From: JACVCJ01 sp052437175
GTDB lineage: Bacteria; Bacteroidota; Bacteroidia; CAIKAF01
Assembly: GCA_052437175.1 (NCBI GenBank)
Contig: JBQVOK010000001.1
Coordinates: forward strand, 496,001-560,000
Length of the DNA: 64,000 bases
Reading direction: 5' to 3'
Below the pieces are notes generated by a model. It made no database searches. It saw nothing but the letters and a program-made list of their open reading frames with translations, and was not told the DNA's origin. The position numbers and the translations under genes are program-made. Each line of letters opens with the position of its first letter. The stretch's first letter is position 1. This document shows positions 24,928 through 31,138 of this stretch, in pieces.

Positions 24928-26168
24928 CAGGATAGTTGTTTGCCGTTTATGAAGACCGATTGTATATGTTGTGTAGTAAAGGTATAGGGAATAAATGAAA
25001 CCGAGTTCATGGGCGGTGTAATAATAAAGTCGGCACGTTTGCCCGGGGTCAGCGATCCGCCTTCGGTATGCCATTCCATCGCGGCCGCGGCATTGAGGGT
25101 GGCGGCATTAAAGGCCTCTTCGGGCAGCATTTTCAGGTGAATGCAGGCCAGTGAAACAATAAAGGGCATGGAACCTGAAGGCGAGGAGCCGGGGTTGTAA
25201 TCCGAGGCCAGTGCGATGGGTAGCCCGCTTTGTATCATTTTGCGCGCCGGCGGATGGGGCAGTCCCAGGAAAAAGGCCGTGGAGGGCAGCAGGGTGGGTA
25301 TGGTGTTCGAATGCAGCAGGGTCTCTATTTCTTCGTCGCCGGTGCATTCCAGGTGGTCTACACTGATGGCGCCATGCTGTACGCCTACCTGTACCCCGCC
25401 GGAATAATCGAGTTCATTGGCGTGTATCTTGGGTTTGAGACCGTATTTAGCGGCAGCGTCCAGGATGCGGTCTGTCTGTGCTACGGTAAAAAAGCCGCGG
25501 TCGCAGAATACGTCTACGTAATCGGCCAGTTTTTCGGCGGCGATATTGGGTAACATTTCTTGTATAATGAGGTTTACATAGCCGTCGGGATCGTTTTTGT
25601 ATTCGGCCGGAAGGGCATGTGCGCCCAGGAAGGTGGCTTTTACGTGCAGGGGCGTTTTTTCGCGGATGCGGGCGATCACACGCAGCATTTTGATCTCGTC
25701 GGCCACGGTAAGTCCGTACCCGCTTTTGATCTCCACGGCGGCCGTACCCATACGCATGATCTGTTCCACGCGGGCATAGCTCTGTTCGAACAGTTCGTCT
25801 TCGGAACTGGCCTGCAGGCGGCGCGCCGAGTTCAGGATACCTCCGCCGCGGCGGGCGATCTCCTCGTAGCTCAGGCCCATGATCTTATCGCGGAATTCCG
25901 ACTCGCGCCAGCCCGCGAACACGATGTGTGTATGCGGATCGCAGAAAGCCGGCAGTACCATGCCGCCCCGGGCGTCGATCTTTTCGCAGGAAGCGTAAAT
26001 GTCGGCAGCGAGTTCTCCGCGTTTGCCGATCCATTCAAAACGTCCGTCGCGGACCAGGATCACCGCATCGTCTACCTGTGGGAAATCCGCCATTTCAGCA
26101 CCTTTCAGGGGCTGTTCAGCCTCGGCACGTACGCCGAAAGCACTTTTTATATTCTCTATCAGTATCAT
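24927..26168 (-). CDS. hutI: Imidazolonepropionase
   Basis: 413-residue amidohydrolase that hydrolyses 4-imidazolone-5-propionate in histidine degradation. Metal-binding DPHTHIVFAG is near residue 80; KIHANELDYSGG and SVDHLE follow, and ALASDYNPGS carries the conserved Asp. Length and motif order fit HutI. Its neighbours are not other hut genes: it overlaps the FKBP gene by 4 bases (ATGA) and shares a base with the downstream lipoprotein gene. Other histidine-utilisation genes must be elsewhere. Confidence 0.93.
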   Translation of the reverse strand: MILIENIKSAFGVRAEAEQPLKGAEMADFPQVDDAVILVRDGRFEWIGKRGELAADIYASCEKIDARGGMVLPAFCDPHTHIVFAGWRESEFRDKIMGLSYEEIARRGGGILNSARRLQASSEDELFEQSYARVEQIMRMGTAAVEIKSGYGLTVADEIKMLRVIARIREKTPLHVKATFLGAHALPAEYKNDPDGYVNLIIQEMLPNIAAEKLADYVDVFCDRGFFTVAQTDRILDAAAKYGLKPKIHANELDYSGGVQVGVQHGAISVDHLECTGDEEIETLLHSNTIPTLLPSTAFFLGLPHPPARKMIQSGLPIALASDYNPGSSPSGSMPFIVSLACIHLKMLPEEAFNAATLNAAAAMEWHTEGGSLTPGKRADFIITPPMNSVSFIPYTFTTQHIQSVFINGKQLS

Positions 26169-26713
26169 TTGTCTGTATTTTCTTCCACCACGCTTACTTC
26201 CAGTATGTGCAGGTCGTACACCAGGGTGCTGAAGGGTGGTATTTTGTCCTGGTCGCCGGTGAGTCCGTAGGCGAGGTGTGCGGGTATGATCACTTTGGCC
26301 CGGTCGCCCTTGTGCAGGTACAGCAGGGCTTCGTGCAGGCCGCTTTCTACGTTGTCCTGCCCTACGCGTACGGTTTCGGGACCGTTTTTCTTACTGTCCG
26401 AAATAAAAGTGCCGTCCATCAGCTCCAGGGAATAGTCCAGGTCTACATAATCGTCCGTTTCAATGCCGATGCCTCCGCCGGGTTTATAAATGCCGTAACG
26501 CAGTCCGGTGCCGGTCTCGGTCATGTCCCACTGTTTACGGCGGCAGTATTCGTCGATGGCCGCACGTTCCTTGGCGCTGATGATCTTGTTGGCGCCCATC
26601 AGGGGTTCCCGCAGGCTGTCCTTTGGTGCAGAAATGACCGGGTTGAGCGGGGGCTTGCTGTTGCAGGCAGACAACAGGGCGCTCAGTAACAGTATGAACA
26701 GGCTGTATCTCAT
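26165..26713 (-). CDS. FKBP-type peptidyl-prolyl isomerase lipoprotein
   Basis: 182-residue exported isomerase. The signal peptide ends at LLSAC (lipobox). The FKBP domain (about residues 80-178) shows VDLDYSLELMDGTFISDS, the GLHEALLYLHKGDRAKVIIPAHLAYG block and a C-terminal LVYDLHILEV strand. It resembles the GldI/FkpA type of periplasmic foldases, but whether it serves gliding or type IX secretion cannot be told. It starts 4 bases after the nrnA stop and overlaps hutI by 4 bases. Confidence 0.85.
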   Translation of the reverse strand: MRYSLFILLLSALLSACNSKPPLNPVISAPKDSLREPLMGANKIISAKERAAIDEYCRRKQWDMTETGTGLRYGIYKPGGGIGIETDDYVDLDYSLELMDGTFISDSKKNGPETVRVGQDNVESGLHEALLYLHKGDRAKVIIPAHLAYGLTGDQDKIPPFSTLVYDLHILEVSVVEENTDK

Positions 26714-26717
26714 AAGA

Positions 26718-27743
26718 TCAGGAACGCAGGTTTTGCAGATTCATTTTGATCAGTTCGGGAATACTTTCTTTCAGACGGTCCACGGCCTGGTCTACCGTAC
26801 CTTCGAACGCGCCGCCGGCCGCATTTTTATGACCGCCGCCCGAGAAGAATTTTGCGGCAAAACCGTTTACTTCAAAGGTGCCGTGTGAGCGGAAAGACAG
26901 CTTGGTAAGCCCGTCGTTCAGTTCGGTAAGCAATACGGCCATTTTTACGCCGTCGATGCCCAGGGCCAGGTTCACAAAACCCTCGGTATCTCCTTTTTTA
27001 TAATCGAAGCGTTTCAGTTCTTCCTGTGAAAGGGCAATGTAGGCCAGGCCAGTGGCGGGGTCTACGATCAGTTTCTCATACAGGGAATAACCCAGCAGGC
27101 GGGTACGGTTAAAAGAATTGCTGTCGAAGATCTCGAGCATCACGGCATCGTGATCGGCCCCGGCCTGCAGCAGCTTACCCGCCGTAATGTGCGTGCGTTC
27201 GTGCAGGTTGTGTTTAAAACAGCCGGTGTCGGTAACCAGTCCGGCATACAGGCAGGTAGCGGCCTTGGCGCCGAGGTGACTGCCCGGGAAAAGTTTCTGT
27301 GCAAATTCGAACACCAGTTCCGAGGTAGAACTTACGGTTACCCGGTGATAGGTGAACTGTGTTTTTACCTCCGGGTCGGGGTGGTGGTCGATGAGTACCT
27401 TGGGACAGGGATTGTTCTCGATGAGGCTGCCGATCTCCTCGATGCGTTTCAGGGTATTGAAGTCGAGGATAAAGATGAGGTCGGCACTTTTAATGTACTG
27501 GGTGGCCGCTTCCTTCATCTTGTCGAAGAACCACACCGATTTACTTTCCGGCAGAAAGCGCAGAAAGCCGGGAAAACTGTCCGGTACAATAACGCGGGCC
27601 TGTAACTGCTGGCGAAAAAGAAAGGCGCGCAGACCCAGCGAAGAGCCGATAGCATCCCCGTCGGGATTCTTATGAGAGATGATGGCGATGTTCTTGGCGC
27701 CTTTTGCAATTTCTTGCAGTTTCGAAAATTGTTCCTGCGTCAT
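26718..27743 (-). CDS. nrnA: DHH-family oligoribonuclease / pAp phosphatase
   Basis: 341-residue DHH-DHHA1 phosphoesterase. Motif I is HKNPDGDAIGSSLGL, motif III is IDHHPDP, and the C-terminal DHHA1 domain has GGGHKNAAGG. This is the layout of NrnA, which degrades short oligoribonucleotides and 3'-phosphoadenosine 5'-phosphate. It is first in a tight four-gene unit (nrnA, FKBP, hutI, lipoprotein) and is divergent from ndk with a 63-base gap. Confidence 0.88.
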   Translation of the reverse strand: MTQEQFSKLQEIAKGAKNIAIISHKNPDGDAIGSSLGLRAFLFRQQLQARVIVPDSFPGFLRFLPESKSVWFFDKMKEAATQYIKSADLIFILDFNTLKRIEEIGSLIENNPCPKVLIDHHPDPEVKTQFTYHRVTVSSTSELVFEFAQKLFPGSHLGAKAATCLYAGLVTDTGCFKHNLHERTHITAGKLLQAGADHDAVMLEIFDSNSFNRTRLLGYSLYEKLIVDPATGLAYIALSQEELKRFDYKKGDTEGFVNLALGIDGVKMAVLLTELNDGLTKLSFRSHGTFEVNGFAAKFFSGGGHKNAAGGAFEGTVDQAVDRLKESIPELIKMNLQNLRS

Positions 27744-27751
27744 TATGAAAA

Positions 27752-27781
27752 TTTGGGTTTAAGATAAATCTTCTATTTTTG
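27752..27781 (+). promoter_or_regulatory. ndk promoter
   Basis: TTTG (27752-27755), an 18-base spacer and TATTTTTG (27774-27781), an exact fit to TAnnTTTG. The ATG lies 25 bases downstream. Confidence 0.7.
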
Positions 27782-27806
27782 CACAAAAATAGTAAATCAC
27801 AGGAAA

Positions 27807-28226
27807 ATGTCAGGAAACAGAACTTTTACCATGATCAAGCCCGATGCAGTAGCTGATGGCAACATCGGAAACATCTTAGCCATGATCGAAAAAGCAGGCT
27901 TTAAAATCGTTGCCATGAAGTATACCCGCCTTTCTGCCGAGCTGGCCGGTAAATTCTACGAAGTACACAGCGAACGCCCTTTCTACGGCGAATTATGCGA
28001 GTATATGAGTTCTGGTCCCATCGTAGCGGCCGTACTCGAAAAAAACAACGCCGTGGAAGATTTCCGCAAGCTGATCGGGGCTACCAATCCGGCCAACGCC
28101 GAAGACGGTACCATCCGCAAACTGTATGCCAAAAGCATCGGTGAAAACGCCGTACACGGCAGCGACAGCGACGAGAATGCCGCTATCGAAGCAAACTTTT
28201 ATTTTTCTCAGTTCGAGCGTTTCTAA
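27807..28226 (+). CDS. ndk: Nucleoside diphosphate kinase
   Basis: 139-residue kinase that equalises NTP/dNTP pools. The N-terminal RTFTMIKPDAV, the IGATNPANAEDGTIR loop and the phospho-acceptor His117 in ENAVHGSD are all present; length is standard. It is monocistronic by appearance: a strong promoter upstream and an intrinsic terminator 27 bases after the stop. Confidence 0.97.
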   Translation: MSGNRTFTMIKPDAVADGNIGNILAMIEKAGFKIVAMKYTRLSAELAGKFYEVHSERPFYGELCEYMSSGPIVAAVLEKNNAVEDFRKLIGATNPANAEDGTIRKLYAKSIGENAVHGSDSDENAAIEANFYFSQFERF

Positions 28227-28253
28227 TACGCCCGGAAAAAAATAATACCACAG

Positions 28254-28280
28254 AGAGACGCCCTGAGCGTCTCTTTTTTT
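28254..28280 (+). terminator. Intrinsic terminator after ndk
   Basis: AGAGACGC (28254-28261), loop CCTGA, GCGTCTCT (28267-28274), T-run to 28280. It is a perfect 8-bp stem. It ends only 12 bases before the next start codon. Confidence 0.85.
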
Positions 28281-28292
28281 ATATTTCCGTTC

Positions 28293-28877
28293 ATGGAAAG
28301 CGAAGCACACCGCCAGTTAAAGGCACAGCTGCAGGCCGTACATCCCCTTTCTGAAGAGGTGTACGAAGCCTTTCTGCCCCTCTGGAAACCCTTTGAGGCC
28401 CGGCGGAAAGAACTGCTGAGCCTGGCCGGGGAACAGGAAAAATACCTGTATTTCACCACCGAAGGCGTACAGCGCGTGTATGCCCTGCACGGCGATAAAG
28501 ACGTGACCATTGTGTTCACCTATGCGCCCTCTTTCGGCGGTATACTCGATTCGGTGCTGCTGCAAACACCTTCAGCCTATTATTACGAAACGCTTACGCC
28601 CTCTCGCTTCCTGCGCATACCCGTAAGCCGGCTGCACGAGGTGCTGAGAACGTACCCCGAAGTAGAAACGCTGATGCGTAAAGGACTGGCCTTTACCCTG
28701 AGCGGACTCATGGAACGCCTGGCCGAACTGCAGTGCATGAGTTCGGAAGAAAAGTTCAGGGCCCTGCTGCGCCGCAGTCCGCATATACTACAGCTGGTAC
28801 CGCACAAATACCTGGCCGGGTACATCGGTATCGATACCACCAATTTCAGCAAACTGATGAACCGCGTGCACATCTGA
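28293..28877 (+). CDS. Crp/Fnr-family transcriptional regulator
   Basis: 194 residues: a cyclic-nucleotide-binding-like beta-roll (about 30-125) and a C-terminal helix-turn-helix. The HTH reads VPHKYLAGYIGIDTTNFSKLMNRV; the recognition helix has T-T-N-F-S-K where classical Crp/Fnr proteins have R-E-T-x-x-R. No Fe-S cysteines are present and the cAMP-contact Glu/Arg pair is not obvious, so the ligand is unknown. It is followed by a perfect TTGGT-N4-ACCAA palindrome and a DinB-fold gene, its likely target. The ndk terminator ends 12 bases upstream, so its own promoter must lie within or very close to that hairpin. Confidence 0.85.
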   Translation: MESEAHRQLKAQLQAVHPLSEEVYEAFLPLWKPFEARRKELLSLAGEQEKYLYFTTEGVQRVYALHGDKDVTIVFTYAPSFGGILDSVLLQTPSAYYYETLTPSRFLRIPVSRLHEVLRTYPEVETLMRKGLAFTLSGLMERLAELQCMSSEEKFRALLRRSPHILQLVPHKYLAGYIGIDTTNFSKLMNRVHI

Positions 28878-28883
28878 GAAATA

Positions 28884-28897
28884 TTGGTTTTTACCAA
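28884..28897 (+). promoter_or_regulatory. Crp/Fnr-type operator upstream of DinB-fold gene
   Basis: TTGGT-TTTT-ACCAA, a perfect 5-N4-5 inverted repeat (centre 28890.5). The centre is 29.5 bases before the first base of the candidate -7 element at 28920. Confidence 0.55.
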
Positions 28898-28919
28898 GAT
28901 GCAGACGGAAAGTATACCG

Positions 28920-28927
28920 CAACTTTG
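28920..28927 (+). promoter_or_regulatory. -7 element of the DinB-fold gene
   Basis: CAACTTTG, 7 of 8 matches to TAnnTTTG. No -33 TTG is seen; the Crp-type palindrome occupies that region, as expected for activator-dependent transcription. Confidence 0.4.
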
Positions 28928-28955
28928 TCCCGTTCAATCCAAACAGGATAAAAAG

Positions 28956-29489
28956 ATGGAAAATGTGGAAAAAATGATCGCCGGACTGGAAAACCGGGTA
29001 GAAGAACATATCCGTTTTGCCGTGCGTGAATTACAGAACATGCCGGCGGAAAAACTGCTGAAACCTTCGGCAGACGGAGGCTGGAGCATTGCACAGTGCA
29101 TAGAACACCTGAACAGTTACGGACTGTATTATATTCCGCGGCTGGAAAAGGGACTGGCTGCCCGTTCCGATGAGGCGGGGCATTACAAGAGCTCCTGGCC
29201 GGGCAATTATTTCACAAAAATGATGGAACCGGGTAGCGGCAAAAAGATGAAAGCATTCAAAGATCATATTCCATCCGCAGACCTGGACGCCCATGCCGTA
29301 GTGGCCGAATTCCTGGCACAGCAGGAGCGCCTGTTGCAATGCTTACGCAGGGCACAGCACACCAACCTGAACCGGGTGAAAATTCCCGTCTCCATCGCTT
29401 CCTGGCTGCGTTTGAATGCCGGCGACGTACTGCGTTTCGTGATCGCACACGATGAGCGGCATATACAGCAGGCGCGCCGCAACCTCTGA
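28956..29489 (+). CDS. DinB-fold putative metal-dependent protein
   Basis: About 177 residues from ATG 28956 (MENVEKMIAG). WSIAQCIEHLNSY near residue 45 and FVIAHDERHIQQARR at the C-terminus give the three His positions of the DinB metal site. An in-frame start at 28884 would place the promoter-like and operator-like sequence inside the gene, so it is rejected. It is related to the gene at 2221 and, like it, may be a thiol-dependent transferase; function unproven. It probably answers to the Crp-type regulator directly upstream. It converges on hxlR with a 2-base gap. Confidence 0.75.
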   Translation: MENVEKMIAGLENRVEEHIRFAVRELQNMPAEKLLKPSADGGWSIAQCIEHLNSYGLYYIPRLEKGLAARSDEAGHYKSSWPGNYFTKMMEPGSGKKMKAFKDHIPSADLDAHAVVAEFLAQQERLLQCLRRAQHTNLNRVKIPVSIASWLRLNAGDVLRFVIAHDERHIQQARRNL

Positions 29490-29491
29490 GA

Positions 29492-29890
29492 TCAGGCGGC
29501 AGAAATTTCCGCGAACTTTTTACGGCTGCGCATGATCTGGGGCATATTTTCCAGGGCCCAGCCGGTAAGTGCTTCAATATGCGGCATCAGGCTGCGGCCA
29601 CGTTCCGTAAGTGTATACTCCACCCGGGGCGGTATCTCGGGATACATTTTACGCTGCACCAGGTTATCGGCCTCCAGGGTACGCAGGGTAACGGTGAGCA
29701 TCTTCTGCGAAATATCCTCCATTTCGCCGCGCAGCTCGTTAAAACGCATCGTACCGTGCTCATTCAGCGTCAGCAGGATCAGTATGGACCATTTATCCCC
29801 GAAACGGTCGAGCACATTGCGGATCGGACAACTGTCGTTCCGGAATTTTTTTTGATTTTTTTCAGTCATCGCAAGATCTGTATGGATCAT
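29492..29890 (-). CDS. HxlR-family transcriptional regulator
   Basis: About 132 residues from ATG 29890; ATG 29869 (MTEKNQKKF) is an equally possible start. The winged helix has the HxlR signature CPIRNVLDRFGDKW, then LRGEMEDISQKMLTVTLRTLE and YPEIPPRVEYTLTERG. The single Cys in CPIR is where redox/quinone-sensing HxlR proteins such as YodB have their sensor thiol. It is divergent from an NmrA-type reductase gene and the shared region has two inverted repeats, so it probably represses itself and the reductase in response to electrophiles or oxidants. Confidence 0.88.
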   Translation of the reverse strand: MIHTDLAMTEKNQKKFRNDSCPIRNVLDRFGDKWSILILLTLNEHGTMRFNELRGEMEDISQKMLTVTLRTLEADNLVQRKMYPEIPPRVEYTLTERGRSLMPHIEALTGWALENMPQIMRSRKKFAEISAA

Positions 29891-29967
29891 TTTAGTTTCC
29901 TCCGGGTAACCAGGTCGCTTTGCCGTGCCTTCTTGCACAGTCAGAACCCCGTTCTTACCTTTGACTC

Positions 29968-29984
29968 ACTAAAAGTTACTTAGT
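29968..29984. promoter_or_regulatory. Candidate HxlR operator 1
   Basis: ACTAA-N7-TTAGT, perfect 5-bp half-sites, in the divergent hxlR/reductase region. ACT...AGT half-sites are typical for HxlR regulators of the YodB type. Confidence 0.5.
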
Positions 29985-29996
29985 ATATATTATACT
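29982..29996. promoter_or_regulatory. Candidate HxlR operator 2
   Basis: AGTATA-TAT-TATACT, a perfect 6-3-6 inverted repeat overlapping operator 1 by three bases and lying just downstream of the hxlR -7 element. Confidence 0.45.
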
Positions 29997-29997
29997 G

Positions 29998-30005
29998 CAA
30001 ATATA
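29998..30005 (-). promoter_or_regulatory. -7 element of hxlR
   Basis: TATATTTG on the - strand, an exact match to TAnnTTTG, directed at hxlR. Transcription would start inside candidate operator 2, consistent with autorepression. Confidence 0.4.
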
Positions 30006-30021
30006 CATAAAAACAGAATAT

Positions 30022-30831
30022 ATGAGTCAGATTTTGGTAACCGGTGCCCGTGGTACCGTTGGAACAGAAATTGCCCGGCAGCTGTCTGCAGCGGGTTTTG
30101 AGGTAAAGGCCGCTTCACGCAGTGGTAAAAGTGAGACCGGAAAGGCGGTGGTATTCGACTACAACCTGCCGGAGACTTATGCCGCAGCCCTCGGGGGTAC
30201 AGATGCTGTGGTGCTGATCGCTCCTTCGCTCGATCCGCAGGCTTACGAACGTATGGAGCCTTTTGTAAAGCTGCTGGTGCAGAAAGATATTCCCCTGGTA
30301 TTTCTTTCGGCCATTGGCATGAACCACGCGCCCGAACTGGCCCTGGGCCGGGTGGAAGTATTGCTGCAGAGAACGGCGGCCCGCTACCATATTGTACGTC
30401 CCAGCTTCTTTATGGAGAACTTTACTACGGGTTTTATCGTGCCGATGCTGGCCTCCGGTACGCTGTACCTGCCCGGCGGAGAGGCAAGAACGGCCTTTAT
30501 TTCGGTAAAGGACATTGCCGCGGTGATCGTAGAACTGGTCCGCAAAGGCGCATACGATAAAAGCGCGTATGATCTTAGCGGAGGAGAATCACTTACGCAC
30601 ACAGAGGTATTGAACATCCTGAACGCGAAAAAGGGTAGCGCTTACCGCTATGTGGCCATTTCGGTACCCGAACTGGTGCAGGGCGCTGTAAGCAACGGTA
30701 TGCCGCAGGCTTCGGCCGAAATGCTGGGCGGACTGTACGGTAGTGTGGAAGCTAAACGCTGGGAGGACGTACTGCCCGACACCGAAAACGTATTGGGACG
30801 TAAGCCGCTTCGGTTTGCAGATGTAGTGTAA
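30022..30831 (+). CDS. NmrA-like NAD(P)H-dependent quinone/azo reductase (QorB/YtfG type)
   Basis: 269-residue atypical short-chain dehydrogenase. The dinucleotide motif is TGARGTVG at the N-terminus. LSAIGMNHAP, IVRPSFFMENF and GGEARTAFISVKDIAAV match the NmrA/QorB branch. These enzymes reduce quinones or bind NAD(P) as redox sensors. Divergent HxlR-family regulators commonly control them. The gene is followed by an intrinsic terminator 25 bases after the stop. Confidence 0.85.
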   Translation: MSQILVTGARGTVGTEIARQLSAAGFEVKAASRSGKSETGKAVVFDYNLPETYAAALGGTDAVVLIAPSLDPQAYERMEPFVKLLVQKDIPLVFLSAIGMNHAPELALGRVEVLLQRTAARYHIVRPSFFMENFTTGFIVPMLASGTLYLPGGEARTAFISVKDIAAVIVELVRKGAYDKSAYDLSGGESLTHTEVLNILNAKKGSAYRYVAISVPELVQGAVSNGMPQASAEMLGGLYGSVEAKRWEDVLPDTENVLGRKPLRFADVV

Positions 30832-30856
30832 TACGTAACATGCATTTTTCAGAGAG

Positions 30857-30883
30857 AAGGACGGGGAGACCGGTCCTTTTTTT
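30857..30883 (+). terminator. Intrinsic terminator after the NmrA-like reductase gene
   Basis: AAGGAC (30857-30862) pairs with GTCCTT (30873-30878), with an inner GG/CC extension and a T-run to 30883. Confidence 0.8.
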
Positions 30884-31000
30884 ATGCCCGGAAGAATCCC
30901 CGGTATGTGTTGCAGCATACCGGAGACTATAACCCATGAAAGAAAAAATTGTTTGTCTATGTATGGATTCGCTAAGAACGCATTTAGCGAGGGTTACCTT

Positions 31001-31036
31001 CGGGCAGGACCGTTCGGGAACGGCCCGGCTTTTTTA
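31001..31036 (+). terminator. Orphan terminator-like hairpin upstream of the XRE regulator
   Basis: Inner stem CCGTT (31010-31014), loop CGGG, AACGG (31019-31023), outer CGGG/CCCG pairing across an internal loop, then CTTTTTTA. No protein gene lies between this and the preceding terminator, so it ends either a small RNA or a leader transcript. Confidence 0.5.
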
Positions 31037-31068
31037 TCTTTACAAATCTAAGCGAAAAAAATCTTATT

Positions 31069-31082
31069 AGCGAAATTTCGCT
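31069..31082. promoter_or_regulatory. Palindromic operator candidate for the XRE/ScfR-like regulator
   Basis: AGCGAAATTTCGCT, a perfect 14-base palindrome, 57 bases before the XRE start and just downstream of the -7-like TATCTTTA (31035-31042). Probably an autoregulatory site. Confidence 0.5.
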
Positions 31083-31091
31083 GAAAAAATA

Positions 31092-31103
31092 TTTTCGCGA
31101 AAA
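31092..31103. promoter_or_regulatory. Second palindrome in the XRE leader
   Basis: TTTTCGCGAAAA, a perfect 12-base palindrome, sharing the TTCGC half-site with the palindrome at 31069. It may bind a second dimer of the same regulator. Confidence 0.4.
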
Positions 31104-31138
31104 ACGCTTTTTCGTGGAAAAGCCTTTATGTTTGCAGG

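Larger units (their letters stand above)
30832..31138. other. 307-base regulatory region between reductase and XRE regulator
   Basis: No convincing protein gene. It holds, in order: the terminator of the reductase gene; a perfect hairpin CCGGTATG (30900-30907) / CATACCGG (30916-30923); an inverted repeat TCGCTAA (30969-30975) / TTAGCGA (30984-30990); a second, orphan terminator-like hairpin (31001-31036); a -7-like TATCTTTA (31035-31042); and two perfect palindromes before the XRE start. The element AGCGA or TCGCT occurs five times between 30969 and 31082. Confidence 0.6.

Noticed and set aside
28884..28956. Earlier start for the DinB-fold gene at 28884
   Set aside because: It would translate the operator and -7 element; the family domain begins after ATG 28956.
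30936..31070. A 44-codon ORF (MKEKIVCLC start) in the XRE leader
   Set aside because: It runs through the orphan terminator and the inverted repeats, ends inside a palindrome and has no recognisable features; the segment is better explained as regulatory.
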